64,000 bases of DNA, taken from NCBI RefSeq assembly GCF_000685075.1, contig NZ_BAYD01000018.1, positions 1 to 64,000 of the forward strand, given 5' to 3'. Shown piece by piece: positions 46,206 through 54,584 of this stretch; the stretch's first letter is position 1, and every line of letters begins with the position of its first letter. Made by a program: the position numbers and the translations under genes. Under the pieces are notes generated by a model. It was not told the DNA's origin. It worked only from the letters and a program-made list of their open reading frames with translations, and searched no databases. The stretch comes from Paraburkholderia oxyphila NBRC 105797. Its GTDB lineage: Bacteria > Pseudomonadota > Gammaproteobacteria > Burkholderiales > Burkholderiaceae.

Positions 46206-49157
46206 TTATATACCCGTTCCCGTCTCGCTCTCCACCTCGGCGACGAGCGGCCACGCCCAGCGCTCGAACTGCTCGGGCGGAACTGGCTTCGAATAGAGAA
46301 ACCCCTGCGCGAAATCGCAGCCCACCGCTTTGAGAAACGCCTGCTGCTCCGCAGTCTCGACGCCCTCGGCAATGACCTGGATACCAAGCTTGTGCGCCAG
46401 CACCACCATCGCCTCGCAGAGCGCCTGGTTATCTTCGTTCACGCTCAAATTCTGCACAAACGATCGATCGATTTTCAAATAGTCGATTTCGAAGCGCTGA
46501 AGATAAGCCAGCGATGAATAACCGGTGCCAAAATCGTCGATCGAAATACCGATGCCAGCGCGACGGAACGTGAGCAGCTTCTCGTCGATATTCGACTCCG
46601 ACTGCAACAACAGGCCCTCGGTAATCTCCACGGCAACGCTCTCGCCCGCCATGCCTTCCCGCGTGAGGTACTCGGACCATCGCGCACACTGCATGCTGTC
46701 CTGGCGCACCTGCACCGGGGACATGTTGACGCTCACCTGAAAAGCGCCGTCATAGCGTTCGCGCCAGCGCTTCGCCTGCTGCACGGCCTGCCTGAATACC
46801 CAGTCGCCTATCGGCACGATCAGTCCCGTGTCTTCCGCCAGCGGAATGAATTCGAGCGGGCTGATCATGCCGCGCACGGGATGGAACCAGCGGATCAGCC
46901 CCTCGGCCTTGCAGACCTTGCCGGTCACCAGATCGATGATCGGCTGGTAGAACACCTGAAACTGCCGGTCCGGCAACGCGGCGCGCAAGTCGCTCGTCAG
47001 GCGCAGACGCCTTTCGGCCTCCACGCGCATGTCGGGCGTGAAATAGCCGAAGCGATTGCGCCCGGCATTCTTCGATGCATACATCGCCTGGTCGGCGTTC
47101 TTGAACAGCACGTCGAGCTCGCCGGCATCGTCGGGGTAGAACGTGATGCCGATGCTCGCGGAAATGAATTCCTCGTCCGCGCCGAGCTTGAACGGCAGTG
47201 CCAGGCTCGCATTGATCGTTCTCGCGACCCACTCGACGCGCTCGTCGTCTTTCAGCTCCGGAAGGATGACCGTGAACTCGTCCCCGCCAAGACGGGCCAC
47301 GGTATCCATTTCGCGGACGCACGTGCTGATGCGCTTCGCCGCCTCCACCAGCAATACGTCGCCCGTGTCGTGTCCGAGTGAGTCGTTGACTTCCTTGAAG
47401 CGGTCGAGGTCGATGAGCATCAGGGCCATGCGCCGTCCCGAGCGGCGCGAGCGCCGCGCTTCTTGATCGAGACGCTCATGGAACATCTGCCGGTTCGGCA
47501 GGCCCGTGAGCGCGTCGAAGTTGGCCTGCCGCCAGATCGTCGCCTCGAACGCCATGCGGTCGGAAAGATCGCGGCCGACGGCCATCACCGAGTTGACCTC
47601 GCCGGAGCGGTCGATCTCCGGCGTGATGCGGATGTGGGAGCATTGTTCCGCGCCCTCCTTGCCGATCCATCTGAGCTCGAACTGCGCGCTTTTCCCGCTC
47701 GCAATGACTTCGCTGATTTTCTCTTCGTAGAGCAGCGCGTTGGGGCCGCCGGGGTATTCCGATGGCCGCTTACCGAGCGCCTGAGCCAGCGTGCTCCCCG
47801 AAGTCGCGCAAAACGCGGGGTTGGCATAAATGCGGCGCAGCTCCCGGTCGTAGCGCGTGATGGTATCGGGCGAGTTTTCGATCAACGTGCGCGACTCGCG
47901 CTCGCGCGCCACGAGCTCCGCCGTGCGCTCGACGACGATCTGCTCGAGCGACGCGTTGATCTCGTTGATCTTCTGTATCTTCTGGCCGATCGCGCCGCGC
48001 ATGCGCTCGAAGCGCAGTTCGAGCCTCGCCAGTTCGTCCTGGCCGCACCCTGCCGTTCCCGGTGGCACGCCGTCGTCCAGCGGGACGCCGGCATCGTCGC
48101 CCGTGTCGTGCATCTTGCGCACGAGCTTGATGAGCGGCTCCGAAATACTGCGCGAAATGAAATACGCCAGAAAGAGCGAAAGCAAAAAACCCGAGATGCC
48201 CACCAGCACGATCTGGTTACGCACCGCCCGCGCCTCGATCGTCAGGCTCCTTTCCGCAATCGTGCTGACCACGATCCAGCTCGTATTGGGAATGCGTGCA
48301 TACGCGACGAGGTAGCGCTCGCCGTGCGTGCCCGTGACGCTCACAAAGCGGCTCGCGTCGTCGGATGCGCCGTTGTGCTCGATGCGCTCGATCAGGCCGG
48401 GCACCGACAACGCGCCCGCACTTGCCCGGGTATCGTCGGCCCGAATGATCGCCTTGTTGGTGCTCGCATCAAGAATGGATATCTCGATGCCGCTTCGGGA
48501 AGCGACGTTGCTGAAGATCGTGGAAAAGTACTCCGGCCTCACGATCAACACCAGATTGCCGATCTTCTGGTCGTTGCTTTTGTCGAAGATCGCGGTCACC
48601 ATCCCCAGGTTCTGTTCGCCGGCGCCGTTGTCGTAGCTGCCCCACCAGGTCCGCCCCTGCTGCGCCTCCGCACGCTCAACGAGGCCGGTGATGCCACGCG
48701 TCAATTGCGCGAACGCCTGCGTGTCCAGAATCCGGTTGTCCTTGTCGAGCAGATACTTCTGGTCGATGAAATCCACCGACCCAAAATGTTCGAGGAGCAG
48801 CCGCGCCATGTCTTCGCGCGCTTCGCTGCGGTGCTGGATGCTCGCGCTCGACGCGCCCGCGAGCGCGCCTTGAAGCTCGTTCGATAACACCAGGAGCTTG
48901 CTCTCGGTTTCGATCTGCTCCATGCGCATCCGCACGTTCTTCGAAACCTGCTCGACCACCTCCTTCGAGAAGACTTCCGCATTCTCCTTGATCGCCGTAA
49001 CCGATTTCACATAGGAGAGGAAGCCCGAAATGATCACGGGCAGCAGGCACAGCAGCACGAAGGCCGCCATGAGCCGGTGACGGATCTCGACGCGACGAAG
49101 CAGATCCTGCGACAGGTAGTCGAACGCGACGCGCAGCGGTGCGGGAATCAAGTTCAT
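46206..49157 (-). CDS. Membrane c-di-GMP enzyme: Cache-HAMP-PAS-GGDEF-EAL
   Basis: This 983-residue inner-membrane protein starts with TM1 (about 31-51) and a periplasmic Cache-type sensor (about 55-305). TM2 (about 312-334), HAMP (about 335-395) and PAS (about 420-535) follow, then GGDEF with an intact G624-G-D-E-F628 and EAL with E752-G-L ('AEGLIRWFHP'), 'DDFGTGYSS' and 'AEGVET'. Both catalytic domains look competent, so it may make or break c-di-GMP depending on signal. Its start overlaps the stop of the binding-lipoprotein gene (ATGA), which suggests the lipoprotein delivers ligand to the Cache domain. Confidence 0.93.
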   Translation of the reverse strand: MNLIPAPLRVAFDYLSQDLLRRVEIRHRLMAAFVLLCLLPVIISGFLSYVKSVTAIKENAEVFSKEVVEQVSKNVRMRMEQIETESKLLVLSNELQGALAGASSASIQHRSEAREDMARLLLEHFGSVDFIDQKYLLDKDNRILDTQAFAQLTRGITGLVERAEAQQGRTWWGSYDNGAGEQNLGMVTAIFDKSNDQKIGNLVLIVRPEYFSTIFSNVASRSGIEISILDASTNKAIIRADDTRASAGALSVPGLIERIEHNGASDDASRFVSVTGTHGERYLVAYARIPNTSWIVVSTIAERSLTIEARAVRNQIVLVGISGFLLSLFLAYFISRSISEPLIKLVRKMHDTGDDAGVPLDDGVPPGTAGCGQDELARLELRFERMRGAIGQKIQKINEINASLEQIVVERTAELVARERESRTLIENSPDTITRYDRELRRIYANPAFCATSGSTLAQALGKRPSEYPGGPNALLYEEKISEVIASGKSAQFELRWIGKEGAEQCSHIRITPEIDRSGEVNSVMAVGRDLSDRMAFEATIWRQANFDALTGLPNRQMFHERLDQEARRSRRSGRRMALMLIDLDRFKEVNDSLGHDTGDVLLVEAAKRISTCVREMDTVARLGGDEFTVILPELKDDERVEWVARTINASLALPFKLGADEEFISASIGITFYPDDAGELDVLFKNADQAMYASKNAGRNRFGYFTPDMRVEAERRLRLTSDLRAALPDRQFQVFYQPIIDLVTGKVCKAEGLIRWFHPVRGMISPLEFIPLAEDTGLIVPIGDWVFRQAVQQAKRWRERYDGAFQVSVNMSPVQVRQDSMQCARWSEYLTREGMAGESVAVEITEGLLLQSESNIDEKLLTFRRAGIGISIDDFGTGYSSLAYLQRFEIDYLKIDRSFVQNLSVNEDNQALCEAMVVLAHKLGIQVIAEGVETAEQQAFLKAVGCDFAQGFLYSKPVPPEQFERWAWPLVAEVESETGTGI

Positions 49158-50443
49158 TTGTAGTGCATCTTCGCTTCGTTTTTGACCGACTGGTCGAGTC
49201 GCTTCGCGGCTTCCCCTGGCGTTATTTTGTGGAGCAGCACGTCCTGCATGAGCCCATGCACATATTCGATGGTGTTCGACGGCAGCGACGAGTAATACGG
49301 GCTCGCCGTGACCGGATAGCGGCGAACGGTGTTGGTGTAGTCAACGATCACCGGGTCGCTGACCGCCATGCCCGCATTTTCGCGAAATGGCGAAATGTTA
49401 TGCCGCTTCTTTTGCAGGATCAAAAAGCCCTTGCCTGCCATGAATTCCAGAAAACGCATCGCCGCCGCCTTCCTCGGCGTCTCGCAGACGGCAAAGCCCG
49501 TTTCGCTGCCGAGCACCGGCACGACCTGCGCGCCGCGCGCATTCCATGGCGGCACGAATACGCCGGTCTGAAAGGCATTGCCGTGCAGCATCGCACCGGC
49601 AGACCAACTGCCTTCGAAGGCCATGGCTACCTTGCCTTCCTTGAACAGCCTGATCCCGTCATCGTAGCCCGTCGTCATGAAAGCAGGCTGTACATAGCCG
49701 CGTTCGGGAATCAGCGCCATTTTGGCGAAGATGTCGGCGACCGCGGGGGTGTCGAGATTCAATGTGCCGTCGGCCATCTTGTTGCGCCAGTCCGGTGCGT
49801 GCGCCACGACGTCGTTGGCGAAGCCCGAAGCAAATGGCCCGTTGCCGAGCATATTCGGAAAACCGCCACTCCACATGATGGGCGTAAAGCCCGCCCGTTT
49901 GAGCTGCGCGCAAACCCGCACGAACGCGTCGAAGTCGGTCGGCAATTCGGTAATGCCGGCCTTTTCGAACATTGCCCGGTTGTAATAGATCATGGTTGTC
50001 GCGACGCCGCCCGAAATGCCGAACCCTTTGCCGCGACGACTGGTCCAGTCGGCCTTGAGGGGAGCAAGCATGTTATTCCACGCGGACGTCTGCCGTAAGT
50101 CGGCAAGGATGCCCTGGTCCGCCAGATCGGCCGCATAGGCGTTCGGATTGACGCTCACGAAATCGGGCAGCGTGCCCGCCGCCACGCGCGGCTTGATATT
50201 TTCCTCGACCGAGTTGCCGATCATGAATTGAACGTCCACACGCACGTCCGGATTCGCCCGCGTGAATTCGGCGGCGATCTGCAGCATCTCCTGCGGCCAG
50301 TCGGGAGCCCAAACCAATGCGGTGATGGTTGTCCGGGCGGCTGGACGCGCGCTCGTCGAGGCGTCCTTGTGCGCGTGGCAGCCAAACAGGAAAGCCAGCC
50401 CGATCAGGCAGTATCGCAACCAGAGAAACTTGACTCGTCCCAC
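49154..50443 (-). CDS. Extracellular solute-binding lipoprotein (ABC sugar-binding type)
   Basis: This 429-residue family 1 solute-binding protein begins at GTG 50443, followed by a signal sequence and lipobox 'FLFGC' (C22). Fold markers are 'EFTRANPDVRVDVQFM', 'GTLPDFVSVNPNAYAADLADQG' (in part), 'ATTMIYYNRAMFEKAGI', 'FKEGKVAMAFEGSW' and 'MRFLEFMAGKGF'. No ABC permease or ATPase gene is adjacent; instead the gene overlaps the Cache/GGDEF/EAL gene. This points to a sensory rather than transport role. Confidence 0.88.
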   Translation of the reverse strand: MGRVKFLWLRYCLIGLAFLFGCHAHKDASTSARPAARTTITALVWAPDWPQEMLQIAAEFTRANPDVRVDVQFMIGNSVEENIKPRVAAGTLPDFVSVNPNAYAADLADQGILADLRQTSAWNNMLAPLKADWTSRRGKGFGISGGVATTMIYYNRAMFEKAGITELPTDFDAFVRVCAQLKRAGFTPIMWSGGFPNMLGNGPFASGFANDVVAHAPDWRNKMADGTLNLDTPAVADIFAKMALIPERGYVQPAFMTTGYDDGIRLFKEGKVAMAFEGSWSAGAMLHGNAFQTGVFVPPWNARGAQVVPVLGSETGFAVCETPRKAAAMRFLEFMAGKGFLILQKKRHNISPFRENAGMAVSDPVIVDYTNTVRRYPVTASPYYSSLPSNTIEYVHGLMQDVLLHKITPGEAAKRLDQSVKNEAKMHYK

Positions 50444-50808
50444 GCAAGGCTCGCTTTCAGATTAAGGATGGGCCGATATGGCTTCATTAGCGGCTTCATT
50501 AACGGCTTCATTCGATGCTTCGAAACGTGTCAGCCGTCTCGCGGCCGCCCTTCGATCCGGGCGACAAGCACAGTTCGCTTGCACGGGCATGGCCGGCGAA
50601 CAGGACGAATGCCCACAATGATGCCTCATCCGCCATATCGGCTGGAGAATTCAATCCTTTAGGGCCGGTTCACACGCTAATGCAGCGCACGCCAACCACG
50701 CCGCTGCCGTTGCCCTCTCCGTCCGGCGCTACGGGCTGGCACGGTCTTGCCGCAGGCGCACACCGCGCCTAATGTTTAAACGCGGGCACGGGGCAAGGAC
50801 CAGGTCAT
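50444..50808. other. Divergent intergenic region of 365 bp
   Basis: No gene is seen between the binding lipoprotein (minus) and the cyclase/AAA/TPR protein (plus). A three-copy 12-bp tandem repeat lies at 50480-50515, close to the lipoprotein start. Promoters for both sides are expected here. Confidence 0.5.
50480..50515. repeat. Three tandem copies of a 12-bp unit
   Basis: Units GGCTTCATTAGC, GGCTTCATTAAC and GGCTTCATTCGA follow one another without spacers, differing only at the last bases. They lie 37-72 bases upstream of the binding-lipoprotein start, so copy number could affect its promoter. Confidence 0.9.
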
Positions 50809-53800
50809 ATGCGCTGCGCAAACTGCGGATTCGATAACCTCACCGGCGCCAGGTTCTGTGAGGCGTGCGGCGCCATGCTGCTGCGCGCCTGCCCGCGCTG
50901 TGGGCACGAGGCGAGCCCGTCCGCGCGGTTCTGCAACGCGTGCGGCGCGCCCCTCACCAACGCGCCTGGCCCCTCCACTGAGCGCCCGCCTGCGGATACG
51001 CGCCCGCTGCCCGCGCCTATCCAGTACACGCCGCACCATCTGGTCGAGCGCATTCGCGCCGAGCAGGCGGCCATGGAGGCGCGCGGCGAAACGGCCGGTG
51101 AGCGCAAGATGATCACGGCGCTCTTCGCCGACATGGCCGGCTCCACCGCCCTGATTCACAATCTCGATCCCGAAGAGGCCCACCGGCTGATCGAGCCCGT
51201 CGTCGCGCTAATGATGGAAGCGGTCCATTACTACGAGGGCTACGTCGCCAAGTCGCTGGGCGACGGCATCCTCGCGCTGTTCGGCGCGCCCATCGCCCAC
51301 GAAGACCATGCACAGCGTGCGCTCTATGCGGCGCTGCGCATGCAGCAGACGATGCGGCGCCACAGCGACAGCATTCGTCTGGAGAAAGGCATTGCGCTGC
51401 AGATTCGCGTCGGCGTCCATACCGGCGAGGTCGTCGTGCACTCGATCCGCACGGACGACTTGCACACCCATTACGATCCGGTCGGACACACGATCAACAT
51501 TGCGTCGCGCATGGAAAGCATCGCCACGCCCTCGTCGATTCTCGTGAGCGAAGTCACGCACAAGCTGGCCGAGGGCTATTTCGAGTTCAAGGCGCTGGGC
51601 GCCACACAAGTCAAGGGCATTCCCGATCCGCTCGTGGTGTACGAAGTCCAGGGTCTCGGCGCGTTGCGCACGCGCTTGCAGCTCGCGGCGCATCGCGGGC
51701 TGGCGCGGTTCGTGGGCCGTCAGGCCGAGCTGGAGCAATTGCACGATGCGCTCGAGCAGGTCAAGGCGGGACACGGGCAGGTCGTGGCCGTGGCCGGCGA
51801 AGCCGGCGTGGGCAAGTCACGCTTGTTCCACGAGTTCAAGGAGCGCTCGCGGCGCGGCTGCCTGCTGCTGGAAACGTTTTCAGTCTCACATGGCAAGGCC
51901 TTTGCCTATCTGCCGCTGATCGACCTGTTAAAGAACTATTTCCAGATCGTGCCCGAGGACGACGAGCGGCAGTGCCGCGAAAAGGTCATGGGCAAGGTGC
52001 TCACGCTCGAACGCAGCTTCGAGGACCTCGTGCCTTACCTGCTGTATCTGCTCGGCATAGGCGAGCGCGGTTCGGCGCTCCCGGACATGGATCCGCAGAT
52101 CCGGCGCGATCGCACCTTCGACGCCATCATCAAGCTGCTGACGCGCGAGAGCGACGATCAACCCGTCGCGCTGCTGTTCGAGGACCTGCAATGGCTGGAC
52201 CGGGAAACCGAAGCATTCCTGGCATGCCTGATCGAGCGCTCCACCCGCGCGCATCTGCTGCTGTTGCTGAACTTTCGGCCCGAGTACGCGCCCGGCTGGC
52301 CCGGTCATTACGCCCAGCTCCGGCTCGAGCCGCTGCGCCCGGAGGAAGTCCAGGGGCTGCTCACCGCGCTGCTGGGCGACGATCCTTCGCTCAACGCGCT
52401 CAAGCGCCTCATTCAGGAGAAAACGGAGGGCAATCCGTTTTTCATGGAGGAAGTCGTCCAGACGCTCGCGGAAGAGCAATCGCTGCTCGGCGAGCCTGGT
52501 CGTTACCGGATCGGGCGCACGCCTGCCGCCCTGCACATTCCGGCCACCGTTCAGGGCGTGCTCGCCGCCCGTATCGACCGGCTGCCGGTGGCCGAGAAAG
52601 AGCTGTTGCAAACGCTCGCCGTGATCGGCAAGGAATTTCCGTTCAGCCTGCTCCAGTGCATATGCATCGGTCAGGTGGCGCAAACGGACAATGACCTGCG
52701 CCAACTGCTGGCCCACCTCGCGGCGGCGGAATTCATTTACGAGCGGGCCGCGTATCCGGAGGTCGAATATTCGTTCAAGCACGGGCTGACCCAGGAGGTC
52801 GCGGGCCACTCGCTGCTCACGGACCGGCGCAACGTTCTGCATGAGCGCACTGCGCAGGCCATCGAGACGTTGTTCCCCACGCGCATCACCGACTATTGCA
52901 GTGAACTGGCGCATCACTACAGCCTGAGCGGCAATATTCCGAAGGCCGTGGAGTACCTGCACCGGGCAGCACAGCAGGCGGTTCGGCATGCCGCGCATCT
53001 GGACGCGATGCGGCATCTGCGGGCCGCGCTGGAACTGCTCAAGCGTCTGCCCGAAACGCCCGCGCGCGCTCGCCGGGAACTGACGCTGCTGCTTTCGCTG
53101 GGCCCCGCGCTGATGGACGTGCAAGGCTACGGCGCGCCCGAAGTGGCGGCGACTTACACGCGCGCGCTGCAATTGTGCGAGCAGATCGGGGAAGCATCGG
53201 AGCTCTTTTCCGCGCTTCTGGGCTTGAGGATTCACTATATTTCGCGCGCCGAGTACGCAACGGCGCGCGAGCTGAGTGAGCGAATGCTCCGCATGGCAAG
53301 TGATGAAAAGGACTCCGGATTGCTTGTCGAGGCACATAGCGCACTGGGTGTGTGCCTGTTCTTCCTGGGCGAATTCGCGGCCAGCCGCGAGCACCATGAA
53401 CGCGCCCTTGCGCTCTACGACCCGGCGCAGCATCAGGCCCATGTCTTCGCTCATGGCGTGGATCCCGGCATCCGCGCACTGAACTACCTCGCGATGACGC
53501 TCTGGCATCAGGGCTACCCCGATCAGGCGCGCCAGCGCAGCCTCGAGGCGCTGGCACTCGCGCGGCAGTTCGCTTTTGGGCCGACCCTCGCGTTCGCTTT
53601 GGCTTACGGCGCCGAACTGCACCAGCTTCGGGGCGAAGTAGCGCTGACGCTCGAACGCGCCGAAGCCGCCATGGCGGTGACGTCCGATCAAGGGTTGCCC
53701 TACTGGCTCGCGTGGGGAATCGCGCTGCGCGGCTGGGCCCTGACCAGGGGGGATCGTCTTCAGGAAGGCATTGCGCAGATGCGCGAGGGGCTAGCCGATC

Positions 53801-54297
53801 AACGGGCCCACGGTGGCGAGGAAGAGCGTTCGTACTTTCTGGCACTCCTTGCCGAAAGCCACGGAATCGCGGGCGACAGGGAAGCCGCGTTCCGCGTGCT
53901 CGACGAGGCCATGTCGATCGCAGAGACGGCCGGAGAGCATTGCTACGAGGCCGAGTTGCATCGACTCAAGGGCATCCTGTTGCTCGCTGCGGAACACGAT
54001 GGCAACGGCCAATCGGCCTCCGGCGACGAGGCCGAAGCCTGCTTTCGCAAAGCGCTCGAGCTGGCGCGCGAAAGGAATGCGAAATCGCTGGAATTGCGCG
54101 CGGCTTCGAGCCTGGCCCGCCGGTGGCAGCGCGCGGGAAAGATTGCGGAGGCCAGGGAGCTGCTGTCCGAAGTCTATGGCTGGTTTACCGAAGGCCACGA
54201 CACCGCCGACTTGCGGGAAGCGAAGGCGTTGCTTGATGAGCTGGCGACAGGCCAGGACACGGCGTTGTTGCATAAATCGACCACAAGGACGGAATAG
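50809..54297 (+). CDS. Zinc-ribbon / class III nucleotide cyclase / AAA ATPase / TPR signalling protein
   Basis: This 1162-residue protein opens with two zinc ribbons (C3-x2-C6, C17-x2-C20; C28-x2-C31, C42-x2-C45). A class III cyclase domain follows (about 98-285) with metal Asp in 'LFADMAGST' and 'KSLGDGILALFG' and with 'NIASRME'. Next is an AAA-type ATPase with Walker A 'GEAGVGKS' (about 324-331) and Walker B-like 'VALLFEDLQWLD', then long TPR-type helical repeats to the end. The architecture is that of the cyclase-plus-ATPase regulators common in actinobacteria and Burkholderia relatives. Product (cAMP or cGMP) and partners are unknown. Confidence 0.92.
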   Translation: MRCANCGFDNLTGARFCEACGAMLLRACPRCGHEASPSARFCNACGAPLTNAPGPSTERPPADTRPLPAPIQYTPHHLVERIRAEQAAMEARGETAGERKMITALFADMAGSTALIHNLDPEEAHRLIEPVVALMMEAVHYYEGYVAKSLGDGILALFGAPIAHEDHAQRALYAALRMQQTMRRHSDSIRLEKGIALQIRVGVHTGEVVVHSIRTDDLHTHYDPVGHTINIASRMESIATPSSILVSEVTHKLAEGYFEFKALGATQVKGIPDPLVVYEVQGLGALRTRLQLAAHRGLARFVGRQAELEQLHDALEQVKAGHGQVVAVAGEAGVGKSRLFHEFKERSRRGCLLLETFSVSHGKAFAYLPLIDLLKNYFQIVPEDDERQCREKVMGKVLTLERSFEDLVPYLLYLLGIGERGSALPDMDPQIRRDRTFDAIIKLLTRESDDQPVALLFEDLQWLDRETEAFLACLIERSTRAHLLLLLNFRPEYAPGWPGHYAQLRLEPLRPEEVQGLLTALLGDDPSLNALKRLIQEKTEGNPFFMEEVVQTLAEEQSLLGEPGRYRIGRTPAALHIPATVQGVLAARIDRLPVAEKELLQTLAVIGKEFPFSLLQCICIGQVAQTDNDLRQLLAHLAAAEFIYERAAYPEVEYSFKHGLTQEVAGHSLLTDRRNVLHERTAQAIETLFPTRITDYCSELAHHYSLSGNIPKAVEYLHRAAQQAVRHAAHLDAMRHLRAALELLKRLPETPARARRELTLLLSLGPALMDVQGYGAPEVAATYTRALQLCEQIGEASELFSALLGLRIHYISRAEYATARELSERMLRMASDEKDSGLLVEAHSALGVCLFFLGEFAASREHHERALALYDPAQHQAHVFAHGVDPGIRALNYLAMTLWHQGYPDQARQRSLEALALARQFAFGPTLAFALAYGAELHQLRGEVALTLERAEAAMAVTSDQGLPYWLAWGIALRGWALTRGDRLQEGIAQMREGLADQRAHGGEEERSYFLALLAESHGIAGDREAAFRVLDEAMSIAETAGEHCYEAELHRLKGILLLAAEHDGNGQSASGDEAEACFRKALELARERNAKSLELRAASSLARRWQRAGKIAEARELLSEVYGWFTEGHDTADLREAKALLDELATGQDTALLHKSTTRTE

Positions 54298-54381
54298 CCA
54301 AGGTTTTGATTGTCCACCGCCTTTCACTTCGGTCACCAGCGTGCCACCGCACTTCGAGGAGCTGCGCGTTCGGCGCGTTGC

Positions 54382-54584
54382 TCAGGACTTCAGAAAGCGC
54401 TTGGCTGGCACAAAGTGCCACTGCTGCGCTTCAGGATCGAACAGCGCCAGTTCATCGCATAGCGATATGTCAGTCGCTGCGACCTCTATCGATTCGAGCG
54501 CGCACAGCGCGGCATTTGCCACGCTCCTCGCATCCCACGATTGCTTTCGAATGTATCGCCGCCAATACCCTGTCCGGATTTTTT
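54382..54584 (-). other. -1-frame tail extension of the ten-repeat protein
   Basis: At the A6 run (54579-54584, read on the minus strand as GGC AAA AAA TCC) a -1 shift continues for 65 codons (IRTGYWRRYIRKQSW and on) to a stop at 54382-54384. The segment contains 'LALFDPEAQQWHFVP', matching 'AILDPETGNWHFVP' at the C-terminus of the 218-residue neighbour. The zero-frame ending has no such likeness. It is either the true C-terminus (sequence error or mutation in the run) or a slippage product. Confidence 0.6.

Noticed and set aside
51928..53691. A 587-codon frame opposite the cyclase/AAA/TPR gene
   Set aside because: Antisense shadow with no domain likeness; the plus-strand gene has clear motifs.
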